Source of the DNA: Syntrophobacteraceae bacterium
GTDB taxonomy: Bacteria; Desulfobacterota; Syntrophobacteria; Syntrophobacterales; Syntrophobacteraceae
NCBI GenBank assembly: GCA_025453975.1
Contig: JALOPI010000007.1
Location: 1 to 64,000 of the forward strand
Length of the DNA: 64,000 bases
Reading direction: 5' to 3'
This document shows positions 8,169-15,495 of the stretch, piece by piece. The position numbers and the translations under genes are program-made. How positions within the stretch are numbered: the stretch's first letter is position 1; each line of letters opens with the position of its first letter. The notes under the pieces are model-generated. The model ran no database searches. It saw nothing but the letters and a program-made list of their open reading frames with translations, and was not told the origin of the DNA.

Positions 8169-9221
8169 TCAATGTGGTGCCAGGAATGTGAACGGCTGGG
8201 CCGCCTTGAAGCCACCCGTTTGGTCTCCCGCCAAGTCGGGATTGCCATGCATCGTGAGCTTCCGGACGCCGGAACTTGGGCTGAAATCGACCTCCTTCAG
8301 CTTGACCCACACCAGGCTGGGGCTGAAGGTATCCTCGAAGAAGTAAACGAGATTCTTGTGATCCGCCACCGTCCGCCAGATGGTGGACGAAATGTTCGGC
8401 CTGCCTGGCGTGCTGATCCCGCGCGGCACGCTGACGTTGCGCATGACACTGAGCACGGCCGCAACGGCCTCGCGCGGGTCGGCGGATTGCTGCGTCGCGT
8501 TGATGTAGAAACTGGCGCGAGCGAAGCGGTCGGCGGCACGGTTCGTCCCCGGGAGCATGACCGTTCCGCCGATCTGCTTCCAGTACTCGTTGAGCGCGAG
8601 CTGTGCCTCGAAGCGCGGCTCGTTGGTCATCACCTGAAACTGGCGGCCGTGGTGGATGAACAGCTTGCCGTCGATGTACTCAAAGATGGCGGAGTCTCCA
8701 GAGGTGTCCGAAATCGACATATGGACCTCGCCTTCGACTCCGTTTGGCGCCACAACGCTGACGGGGCGGAAGCTCTGCTTGCGCATCCACGCGACGGTCT
8801 CTTGGACGGTGGCGAAGTTGTCGAGGAGGTACTGTGTCCATGCCGCAATGGACAACTGGGGACGCGAGTCCCCCTTGGCGGGGGGGTATCCGGTGGGCAC
8901 CAGGAACAGCAGGTTGGCGACGAGCCCCTTCTCGTTCATGCCGTCAGCGGTACCCAGCTCGTACACCGACACGATGACGCTACCGTACTTGCTGCTCCAT
9001 TTGAGGCCCTTGTCGGGCATCCCGCCGTCCCGATTCATTCCCCGGGGGAAGATCCACATGTTGGTCTGCATGTTCTCAAGCCAGTCCATGCTTCGGCCGG
9101 TGACGGTCTGTCCCTCCAGTCCGAAATAGACTGCGCGGCTACACGCGGATGCAGGGTGGATGGGCAACACGGCGAAGAACGCCAGAAGCAATGCGGTCGA
9201 CAGCTGCTTAAACAGATTCAA
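8169..9221 (-). CDS. Exported linear-amide C-N hydrolase (choloylglycine hydrolase family)
   Basis: A 350-residue N-terminal nucleophile hydrolase. A Sec signal peptide (about residues 1-26, ending ASA) is followed directly by Cys27 in CSRAVYFG, so signal cleavage would itself expose the catalytic N-terminal cysteine. Further family features are the GRSMDW block, the Asn of NEKGLVANLLFL, and the NLVYFFEDT region near the C-terminus. Members cleave bile-salt conjugates, penicillin V or acyl-homoserine lactones; the substrate here cannot be assigned. Codon use is looser than in flanking core genes and it lies beside an integrase relic, consistent with acquisition by transfer. Confidence 0.85.
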   Translation of the reverse strand: MNLFKQLSTALLLAFFAVLPIHPASACSRAVYFGLEGQTVTGRSMDWLENMQTNMWIFPRGMNRDGGMPDKGLKWSSKYGSVIVSVYELGTADGMNEKGLVANLLFLVPTGYPPAKGDSRPQLSIAAWTQYLLDNFATVQETVAWMRKQSFRPVSVVAPNGVEGEVHMSISDTSGDSAIFEYIDGKLFIHHGRQFQVMTNEPRFEAQLALNEYWKQIGGTVMLPGTNRAADRFARASFYINATQQSADPREAVAAVLSVMRNVSVPRGISTPGRPNISSTIWRTVADHKNLVYFFEDTFSPSLVWVKLKEVDFSPSSGVRKLTMHGNPDLAGDQTGGFKAAQPFTFLAPH

Positions 9222-9269
9222 GCGCGACCTCCTTTGGGGATAGGCTGGGATTGTCGCTCATCCTGCAAA

Positions 9270-9756
9270 ATGAACCTGGAGCTCCGCCCGACACGCGGGG
9301 TCACATTTGCCAGGGATAATCGAAAGTACCGTGTCAGCGCGTCCCTCGGGGGACAACGCAAAAACTGCATCCAGGACAGCTTCACCCGTGCGCGGGGAGC
9401 AGAGACCTCCATCAAGGGGGACATGATCGAAAAGGATACAATATTGCCCGACCAGGGGGCAAGGAAGATCGTTGCCCTGACCGATGTGTGGGCACAGCAC
9501 CTGTCCTGGGTGAAAGACCACAAGAAGAGCTTCGATACCGGTCTTGCCTATTGCAAAAAACGTTTGGAGCCCCGCTACGGGCGCAAAGCCCTCGATGACA
9601 TCACCCCTCTCGATATCGAGGGGATGAAGTCGGAGATGAAAAAGAACCTGCGCTCCAGCGGGGGAGCCTTATGCGGCAGGCACCATCAAGCGTCAGATCT
9701 TCCTCCTGGGCGCCTCTTCAACTTGGCGCGATAGTGGAGCATTTACGATGGGGCTA
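9270..9756 (+). pseudogene. Tyrosine integrase remnant (AP2-like arm plus core-binding domain), frameshifted
   Basis: In one frame the segment reads GVTFARDNRKYRVSASLGGQR, resembling the AP2-type DNA-binding arm of some phage integrases, then a core-binding domain (LTDVWAQHLSWVKDHKKSF, KRLEPRYGRKALDDITPLDI). At about 9665 the homology jumps to the +1 frame (EPYAAGTIKRQIFLL) and back about 40 bases later (RLFNLAR). A TAG stop at 9732 then interrupts it, after which WSIYDGAN continues in frame to about 9753. The whole catalytic domain (Arg...His-x-x-Arg...Tyr) is missing. The homology ends abruptly where the truncated antitoxin gene begins on the other strand. Confidence 0.7.
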
Positions 9757-9935
9757 ACCTGTCTGTCACGCCAGATGCCGACGAAGGCCTCCTCAGCCAG
9801 TTGGATTTTTGGACACTGCGCTTTCGCACGCCTTCGCTTGTAGCGTTTTCGAAGAAACTGGATGAATTCCAGAACCTCCTGCCGAGCCTCCGGGAGCAGA
9901 TCGGCAATCTCACGCCACACCTTTTCCCGATTCAT
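9693..9935 (-). pseudogene. DUF2281-like antitoxin, 3' end replaced (truncated)
   Basis: Eighty codons from the ATG at 9935, which has GGGGAG seven bases upstream; an ATG two codons earlier is too close to it. Residues 1-58 (REKVWREIADLLPEARQEVL, FIQFLRKRYKRR, LAEEAFVGIWRDR) match the small DUF2281 antitoxins that neutralise PIN or RelE toxins. Family members normally continue after WRDR with a short acidic and Trp-rich tail. Here the remaining 22 codons are read from antisense integrase-remnant DNA, so the tail is foreign. No toxin gene follows. It is the remnant of a toxin-antitoxin locus cut by recombination near 9754. Confidence 0.65.
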
Positions 9936-10139
9936 TTCCATGCTCCCCTGTTGTCTCCTTCGTGAAAAAGCGAGGACGGTTGAGTGCTGGGTTGGCCGAC
10001 CGTAACTCAAAAGGAACTAAACGGCCCTGGATTGTGACTTTGGAGGTCAGAGCCTACTCACCCTATCGGCCGCGAGCAGCGGCTCACAAAAAGTTTCAGA
10101 CCGAGGCTGCACACGATCTGCCAAAGTGGGTGCCGCCAA

Positions 10140-11351
10140 CTACTCCGAGTAAGGGGGTGAGCCGGACACCGGCGCGGCGTCGGCCAGGATGAAGAGCAGC
10201 ACGTTGCCGGGCTCGGACGTGGCATCGCTGCGCAGGCTACCGATAAGGCCGTTGACAGGGCTGGTGTATTCCGACACGACTTCGCCGAAAGCGTTGCGCT
10301 GGATGGCCACCTTTTGTCCTGACGTGACCTTCGCATTCAGTTTGACCAACAATTCGATGAATCCACCGTGGGTGGTCAGCACGGGAACCGCATTCTTCCC
10401 GATGTAGACGTTGGCATCGACCGCGGTGCGTCCGATCGCCCCTGGAACCATGCCGTAGTGCTTGAAAACGTTCATCGTGCCTTCGACGAAGATCGGAATC
10501 ATGTCGAGATCCAGCCGCCGCGCCACACCCACCTCGGGCGTAAAACAGGGAATTCCCGCATCGATGTAGGCGTTGTGCAGCACACCAGGGTAGACCGGGT
10601 TGTCCCAGATCGCCGGAACAGGGTAGAGCATCATCATGGTCTTCACGTCCGGGATGCGCATGTCACCGATATGAAAGGCGGCTGCGTCCAGGCCGGTGGT
10701 GCCCGTATGGAAATCGATGGCCAGATCGGTATTGGGCTTGAGCAGCCGGTTGAACACCAGCCCGGCCTGGCGGCTGACGGCGCTGAAGCCGTTTTCGTTG
10801 CCCGGCCATTCGCGGTTCATGTCGATCAACTCGATGCCGCGCCCGGAACTCGGCCAGCGGCGCTGCATGCTTTCCATGGCAGGGCGTGCAATGTCCAGCA
10901 CCGCCATGACGGTGCCCGACATTTCCGCCGAGTTCAACCGGCCCATGACAGTCTGTACGGTGTGCACCGAACTCATCTCGTCACCGTGCACGCCGCTCGA
11001 CAGGGTGATGCGCTTGCCGGGCTTGGCCCCCTTAGCCACGATCACCGACACGTACCAGTACTGTCCAGTGGACATCTGCACACCCTGAAAGTACAGCAGG
11101 TGTTTCTGGCCCGGCTCCAGGTCATTGGTGTTCAAGGAGCTCACCACTTTCTTTCCATTAATCACATCCCCGGTGTAGACGGTGCTAATCTTGGCCGGGG
11201 TAGCAGGGGTGCTATTTTGGGCTTGTGCCATGCCGATACCCGTCAGTGCAAACGCGGTGATCAGCAGCGACTGCATGAAATTGCGGCGCCTACGGGCACC
11301 CAGAGGTTCTTTCAAAATCAGTGGCTCCTGGTTCAAGGTGTGAAACTTCAA
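10140..11351 (-). CDS. Tat-exported AstE/AspA-family (M14-like) metallopeptidase or deacylase
   Basis: A 403-residue protein whose first 45 residues form a twin-arginine signal: ARRRRNFMQSLL, a hydrophobic stretch, then AQA. Choosing the start at 11351 keeps this motif; an internal Met at residue 26 would leave only a Sec-like segment. The mature part has the zinc motif SGVHGDEMS (His122, Glu125), a third ligand in AIDFHTGTTG and the catalytic-type Glu in FTPEVGVARR, the layout of the succinylglutamate desuccinylase/aspartoacylase family. The C-terminal lobe with HGGFIELLVKLNAKVTSGQK resembles the AstE-type beta domain. It lies in the accessory island downstream of an attC-like site; substrate unknown. 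Confidence 0.82.
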   Translation of the reverse strand: MKFHTLNQEPLILKEPLGARRRRNFMQSLLITAFALTGIGMAQAQNSTPATPAKISTVYTGDVINGKKVVSSLNTNDLEPGQKHLLYFQGVQMSTGQYWYVSVIVAKGAKPGKRITLSSGVHGDEMSSVHTVQTVMGRLNSAEMSGTVMAVLDIARPAMESMQRRWPSSGRGIELIDMNREWPGNENGFSAVSRQAGLVFNRLLKPNTDLAIDFHTGTTGLDAAAFHIGDMRIPDVKTMMMLYPVPAIWDNPVYPGVLHNAYIDAGIPCFTPEVGVARRLDLDMIPIFVEGTMNVFKHYGMVPGAIGRTAVDANVYIGKNAVPVLTTHGGFIELLVKLNAKVTSGQKVAIQRNAFGEVVSEYTSPVNGLIGSLRSDATSEPGNVLLFILADAAPVSGSPPYSE

Positions 11352-11441
11352 AGTCTAATGGCCCACAATTCAGCCACGTCAGCGGATCGAGCGCTGGCAA
11401 AACCCGGTCGGTGCCAGCTGAAGCTGCTGCCCCGCCTCGGT

Positions 11442-11542
11442 GGCCAACACCCAAGCTAAGCCGCCACCAAGCGCAGCAGTCACGCTTGGGACTCCCCAAG
11501 ACGCTCATGGGGTTGGTGGTCGGCTTGAGCGCCTGGTTGTGC
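11442..11542 (-). repeat. Integron attC-like recombination site
   Basis: Read on the reverse strand the order is R''-L''-L'-R'. R'' is GCACAAC (11542-11536). A left arm CTCAAGCCGACCACC pairs with a right arm GGTGGCGGCTTAG. R' is GTTGGCC (11448-11442). The left arm carries an extra C and an extra A that find no partner, exactly the extrahelical bases that set attC polarity. Six- to seven-base unpaired spacers separate the arms from the R boxes. The arms closely resemble those of classical cassette sites such as that of aadA (CAAGCCGAC / CGGCTTAA). The site overlaps the 3' end of the DUF2442 reading frame, the expected cassette arrangement. Confidence 0.7.
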
Positions 11543-11782
11543 GGTTCCAGCCGCCTTGCACCTTGCGTAAATGAACTCAGGATCAAGATCAACTCCACAG
11601 TCCCATTCAATCGTGTCGAATGCTACTCGAACCCGCTTGAAAGCATCCTGATTCTTGATCCGCCGGAAAACGCCAAAGTCCAGATACTCCTTCATGTCCA
11701 GGATGCCGCGTTCGCCGTTGTCGAAGACAATGGAAAGCACATAGTCGCTACGGGCTGTAACTTCTTTCACTGAGGGATACAT
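11480..11782 (-). CDS. DUF2442-domain protein
   Basis: A 100-residue protein beginning MYPSVKEVTARSDYVL, with GAGGAG eight bases before the ATG at 11782. The body VFDNGERGILDMKEYLDF...IEWDCGVDLDPEFIYARC is typical of DUF2442. The last 20 or so residues are encoded by the attC-like element and are not part of the domain, so the original stop was probably lost when the cassette inserted. It lies 11 bases after the DUF4160 gene. DUF4160 and DUF2442 genes are often found together in plasmids, integrons and genomic islands and are suspected to be a toxin-antitoxin-like pair; no activity is proven here. Confidence 0.82.
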   Translation of the reverse strand: MYPSVKEVTARSDYVLSIVFDNGERGILDMKEYLDFGVFRRIKNQDAFKRVRVAFDTIEWDCGVDLDPEFIYARCKAAGTAQPGAQADHQPHERLGESQA

Positions 11783-11793
11783 TACCTTGCTCC

Positions 11794-12060
11794 TCATTGG
11801 AGAGGTTGAATCTTGAATGGCTCTTCCGCATTCATCACCAACCTCCAGTTGGCCATCAACTCTTCCTGATGCAGTTCCGCCCATGCCAGGACAAGCTTCG
11901 TCTGTTTCCCGGGAAGGTCGCCTTCCATGACTTCGCAGGTACGAATATCCACAGTGGCCTTGTGCTCGCCATAGTAGGCATGGAAATGGGGCGGTGGGTG
12001 CTCACCCGGAGCGAAGTACATCCGTATGATGATCCCGTAGAACATCGAAATGGTCGGCAT
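11794..12060 (-). CDS. DUF4160-domain protein
   Basis: An 88-residue protein with the family hallmarks MPTISMFYGIIIRMYF, HPPPHFHAYYGEHKATVDI and LAWAELHQEELMANW. The histidine-rich HPPPHFHAYYGE segment is the most conserved part of DUF4160. The start at 12060 is preferred over 12066 because AGGAG lies six bases upstream of it. It is the first gene of a two-gene unit with DUF2442 and, together with it, has the size and composition of an integron cassette bounded by structured DNA on both sides. Confidence 0.85.
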   Translation of the reverse strand: MPTISMFYGIIIRMYFAPGEHPPPHFHAYYGEHKATVDIRTCEVMEGDLPGKQTKLVLAWAELHQEELMANWRLVMNAEEPFKIQPLQ

Positions 12061-12104
12061 GGACATCTCCTCTCCAAGCGACCATGAACCCGTGAGGGTG
12101 ATTG

Positions 12105-12176
12105 GACGTGCTGCACAACGGCGCAAATAAGCGCGTGGCGAAGCCATCCGCTTCATTTGCCGGGTATTACGCGGAT
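12105..12176 (-). repeat. Imperfect stem-loop resembling a second, degenerate attC site
   Basis: On the reverse strand CGGCAAATGAAGCG...TGGC pairs with GCCA...CGCTTATTTGCGCCG, with one extra G on the left arm, two extra bases on the right arm, and a three-base loop. It is followed by GTTGTGC (12114-12108), the inverse of the R'' box at the other site. The left R box is degenerate. Its position directly upstream of the DUF4160-DUF2442 pair suits the attC of a preceding cassette. The pairing is clear; assignment as attC is an inference. Confidence 0.4.
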
Positions 12177-12730
12177 CCGCATAACAGATGTCGGGAAACG
12201 TTCAGGTTCGTAGTGAGGAGTGTACAACAATGAACCTTGGTGTCAACCTTGGACTTGTCATGTGTTCATGGTCGGGAGAGCTCATAACTGAAAGTGACAA
12301 TTCGCCCGAACCTGGCTCCAAATCAGCTTTACCCGCGGTCAGCAATTCTTGCCATGAGGTGGACTCCGGATCGGCCGATCGGCCACCGCCGTCCTCCCTG
12401 CGCGCCCGACAGGAAGCCCCAAGGCTCGCTCCCTGTCCTCCTCCAGGAAAAGTCCCCTCTTCCTCCCATTCTTCTGTAATTTCATCAGTCCGGAGTCCGG
12501 CGTCGGGAAGGTCGAGGATTTCAGGCGATGGAGGGTTGCGACTGACCAAACCATGGCCAACAGTTTAGTCCTTCAAAGTGGTCGATTGGGGGTCTTCTCG
12601 CACGGACCGGGTTATGGGGTGTTTTTTGGGGGGGGCATTGAAGGGGGGGCCATCTGGCGCGGCGAGGAGGTGAGGCTCGGGGTGCTTCCTGGCGGGCCTC
12701 GGCGCGCATCCGTGCACGCACTGTGGGCGT
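12177..12730. other. Island edge, no gene seen
   Basis: About 550 bases between the attC-like structure and the tRNA-Trp terminator. Reverse frames at 12202-12549 and others are low-complexity and unsupported. A GCATAAC heptamer at 12179-12185 matches the R-box style of the neighbouring sites. A run of G residues near 12620-12650 is the only other notable composition feature. Confidence 0.35.
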
Positions 12731-12765
12731 AAAACAAAAGGGTTACAGCGTTCCCACTGTAACCC
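12731..12765 (-). terminator. Rho-independent terminator of tRNA-Trp
   Basis: A perfect nine-base-pair stem (GGGTTACAG / CTGTAACCC, 12740-12748 with 12757-12765) with an eight-base loop is followed on the reverse strand by TTTTGTTTT. It lies twelve bases past the CCA end of the tRNA and ends that transcript. Confidence 0.85.
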
Positions 12766-12776
12766 CTTGATATTCC

Positions 12777-12853
12777 TGGCAGGCCAGGAGGGATTCGAAC
12801 CCCCATCCCTCGGATTTGGAGTCCGATGCTCTAACCGTTAGAGCTACTGGCCT
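12777..12853 (-). tRNA. tRNA-Trp (anticodon CCA)
   Basis: Reverse-strand cloverleaf: acceptor AGGCCAG pairs with CTGGCCT, D-arm TAGCTC...GAGC, anticodon stem TCGGA/TCCGA around the loop CTCCAAA with CCA at 12819-12817, and a T-arm containing GGTTCGAATCC. The discriminator is G and the terminal CCA (12779-12777) is encoded in the DNA. It is flanked by its own promoter and terminator, so it is a single-gene unit. It marks the right boundary of the accessory block, a usual integration target for tyrosine integrases. Confidence 0.97.
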
Positions 12854-12869
12854 GCACGCACGAGGACCT

Positions 12870-12898
12870 TATATAGCGATTTCCCCTCGCCGTGTAAA
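12870..12898 (-). promoter_or_regulatory. Sigma-70-type promoter for tRNA-Trp
   Basis: On the reverse strand TTTACA (12898-12893) and TATATA (12875-12870) are separated by exactly 17 bases and lie 16 bases upstream of the mature tRNA 5' end. The GC-rich sequence after the -10 box suits a stringently controlled stable-RNA promoter. Confidence 0.65.
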
Positions 12899-13221
12899 GG
12901 CAAAACTCATGGAGAGCCGCGGTGGGCAGGGGGACGCCTGGTGCTCCCGGGGAAGCCTCGCCGCAACATTGTGCTCACGGGGCGGGGAGGAAAGATCCGG
13001 CGCCCGAGGCTGCGGGAGCGTCCTGAAGGAAGAGGCTTCCGCTCATGCGCTTTTGACCGTCCGCAAGCACAGAAAGTGCTCCGAGGGTGGCAAAGGTGGC
13101 ATAAAATCTGAAAATGCTTATCTTAAATGTTGTATTTACGGCATGGATGTCTTATGCTGAGTATATACTTCTAGTTATCTATGAAGGGTCATCGAGTTCC
13201 CTGGAGCTGAAAGGACGGGCT
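12899..13221. other. Spacer between tRNA-Trp promoter and the small Cys-rich gene
   Basis: The left part is GC-rich without a gene. From about 13085 the sequence becomes A/T-rich and includes TATACT near 13163, a plausible -10 element for the gene starting at 13222, though no good -35 box is seen. Confidence 0.35.
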
Positions 13222-13485
13222 ATGAAAATCCGATATTGCAGGAAATACGAAAAGTACGTGAGTCAGCAGCACTGCGAATTCTTCAACGAAGGGAAAGGCT
13301 GCGAGTATTACAGCGCCGCGAGCTGGACCAGCATCAAGGATCTCCTGCGGGATGAAAACCGGCCCAAATGGGAGGTCGAAGCGGTGATCAAGCCTTTCAT
13401 GTGCAATCTTCTGGGACGTGAATACCTCAACCAGCTGACTCGCATGAAACGCTCCCGGAGACGCTCCGCCGCCACGCGCTGGTGA
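13222..13485 (+). CDS. Small cysteine-containing hypothetical protein, 87 residues
   Basis: Not recognised by family. The ATG at 13222 follows AAAGGA by eight bases; the frame is open further upstream in A/T-rich DNA. The product begins MKIRYCRKYEKYVSQQHCEF, then has GKGCEYY and PFMCNLLGREY, giving four cysteines that could form a metal site, and ends in a very basic tail (KRSRRRSAATRW). It is predicted cytoplasmic and nucleic-acid-binding is conceivable. It stands alone in an A/T-rich pocket. Confidence 0.6.
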   Translation: MKIRYCRKYEKYVSQQHCEFFNEGKGCEYYSAASWTSIKDLLRDENRPKWEVEAVIKPFMCNLLGREYLNQLTRMKRSRRRSAATRW

Positions 13486-13964
13486 TTCCCGCTCCGCTGC
13501 ACATCCATGCATCCCCTCGCGTCAGAACCATCGGTCACGCCTCTCAACGATCGCCATTGAAGGGTGGCTCCCGCCTCGCGCTCCAACGCATCTTCATCGA
13601 CGTCGCGGTCGGCATCCAGTGGTCGCGCGCAATCAATGGTCCCGCGGGCTGGCCCCGGGTTAAACGGGCCAATGGCCGGCGCCGGACCGGACCCATGGGT
13701 CCACCCTGATGAGCGGCAAGCCTGCTCGTCCGTCGGGCCGCCACGGGTCTGGCCGTGGGGCTCCTCCCGTGAATCAATCCATCTTGTCCATCTGCCCATC
13801 TGTTCATCACGGTGGTTGACTCGGCAAACCCCCGTGCGGTAAAAAACGCTTTGGTCCTTGTCAATACATGGATCTGCCTTGGGGCTCCACGGGAGCTTTG
13901 AGGCGGGGACCACGGGCGATGGGGAGGGGGAAATCATCAGGGGCGCACACAGGGTGGGCATGGA
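13486..13964. other. Intergenic region upstream of biotin carboxylase
   Basis: 479 bases with no coding frame of quality. Its right part holds the candidate promoter at 13816-13845. Nothing else structured was recognised. Confidence 0.4.
13816..13845 (+). promoter_or_regulatory. Candidate sigma-70 promoter for the carboxylase genes
   Basis: TTGACT (13816-13821) and TAAAAA (13840-13845) with an 18-base spacer lie about 120 bases before the biotin carboxylase ATG. The -35 matches five of six consensus bases, the -10 four of six. Confidence 0.4.
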
Positions 13965-15407
13965 ATGTTCAAAAAGCTGCTGGTTGCCAATCGAGGCGAG
14001 ATCGCCATTCGCGTCATCCGTTCCGCTCAGGAGCTGGGGATCAAGACCGTTGCCATCTATGAAGAGACCGACAAGACCGCCATGCACATCATGCGGGCGG
14101 ACGAGGCGGTCTGTGTGGGGACCGGTCCACGCAAGGACTACCTGAGCATCGAGCGGATCATCCAGGCCGCACTGCGGACCAAGGCCGAGGCCATCCATCC
14201 CGGGTACGGCTTCCTGGCCGAAAACCCCAGCTTCTCGAAGCAATGCACCGAAGCGGGTCTGGTTTTCATCGGACCCACGCCTCAGGTCATCAGCGACATG
14301 GGTGACAAGGTCATTGCCCGTAAGGTCATGACGGAGGCAGGCATTCCCAGCATTCCGGGAAGCGGGATCCTGGACCCCGGCGAAAATGGGGAGAAGCAGG
14401 CCGTCGCCTTTGCCGAGAAATACGGTTTTCCCATCATGGTGAAAGCCGTGGCTGGAGGCGGTGGGCGCGGCATCCGGGCTACCCAGGGCATGGACGAGCT
14501 CCTGAAAGGCCTCCGCCTGGCCCGCTCCGAGGCGAGGATGGCCTTCGGGCGTGACGAGATCTATCTCGAGAAGGGGCTGGAGCGCCCGCGCCACGTGGAA
14601 GTCCAGATTCTGGCGGACCATTTCGGTCACTACGTTCACCTGGGCACCCGGAACTGTTCCATCCAGCGGCGCCATCAGAAGCTGGTGGAGATCGCCCCGG
14701 CTTTTCTGCCGCCCCTGGTCAACGAGCGCATCTGCCAGGAAGCCGTGCGGGCCGCGAGGGCCAGTAATTACATCAATGCCGGCACGGTGGAGTTCCTTCT
14801 CGACGCCGATGACAATTATTATTTTCTGGAGGTGAACACCCGCATCCAGGTGGAGCACACCGTGACGGAGATGATCACGGGCATAGACATCGTGCGGGAG
14901 CAGATCCGCATCGCCGCCGGCGAGCCCATCTCGTTCTCTCAGCAGGACGTTCAGCTGCGGGGGACCGCCATCGAGATCCGGATCACCGCCGAGGACCCCA
15001 AGAACAACTTCATGGCCAGCCCGGGGCTCATCGAGGTCTACCAGTCGCCGGGCGGTCATGGGACGCGCCTCGACGGAGCCATATACCAGGGGTACGAGAT
15101 TCCGCGCTATTACGACTCCATGCTGGTGAAGCTCACCGTTTACGGGTTCACCTGGCTGGAGGCCGTGGATCGGCTGCGCCGAACGTTGAACGGGTTCATC
15201 CTGACGGGTATCAAGACAACGGTTCCCTATTACAAGCAGATCGTCAACGATCCCGACTTCATCGCGCAGCGTTTTGACACTTCCTACATCGAGACGCATC
15301 CCCATCTGCTGGAATATCACGAAGAGGCCGCGGAAATGGAGAAGCTGGCACGGCTCATCGCGGAGATCAATGCGCACGGCTACAATCCTTATGCTGAATC
15401 CATCTGA
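13965..15407 (+). CDS. Biotin carboxylase subunit (AccC/PycA-type)
   Basis: A 480-residue ATP-grasp enzyme that carboxylates biotin using ATP and bicarbonate. N-terminal LVANRGEIAIRVIRSAQELG, the IHPGYGFLAEN block, the nucleotide-binding Lys160 and glycine loop GGGGRGI (164-170), the NCSIQRRHQK segment with bicarbonate and metal ligands, and FLEVNTRIQVEHTVTE are all intact, so it should be active. At 480 residues it is about 30 longer than E. coli AccC, like PycA or 2-oxoglutarate carboxylase small subunits. No separate carrier protein gene is present; the next gene is a divergent carboxyltransferase 88 bases downstream. Confidence 0.92.
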   Translation: MFKKLLVANRGEIAIRVIRSAQELGIKTVAIYEETDKTAMHIMRADEAVCVGTGPRKDYLSIERIIQAALRTKAEAIHPGYGFLAENPSFSKQCTEAGLVFIGPTPQVISDMGDKVIARKVMTEAGIPSIPGSGILDPGENGEKQAVAFAEKYGFPIMVKAVAGGGGRGIRATQGMDELLKGLRLARSEARMAFGRDEIYLEKGLERPRHVEVQILADHFGHYVHLGTRNCSIQRRHQKLVEIAPAFLPPLVNERICQEAVRAARASNYINAGTVEFLLDADDNYYFLEVNTRIQVEHTVTEMITGIDIVREQIRIAAGEPISFSQQDVQLRGTAIEIRITAEDPKNNFMASPGLIEVYQSPGGHGTRLDGAIYQGYEIPRYYDSMLVKLTVYGFTWLEAVDRLRRTLNGFILTGIKTTVPYYKQIVNDPDFIAQRFDTSYIETHPHLLEYHEEAAEMEKLARLIAEINAHGYNPYAESI

Positions 15408-15495
15408 CCTCCCAGGCCGGGAGGCGGCTCCATGGCCGCACCTGCGTGAAGGTCGTGCAGCCGCCCTCCAGGCCTGATCCGAAGGAGAGCTGCCC

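Noticed and set aside
9423-9734. Intact phage integrase gene
   Set aside because: The open frame ends within the core-binding domain, needs two frameshifts to follow homology and lacks all catalytic residues.
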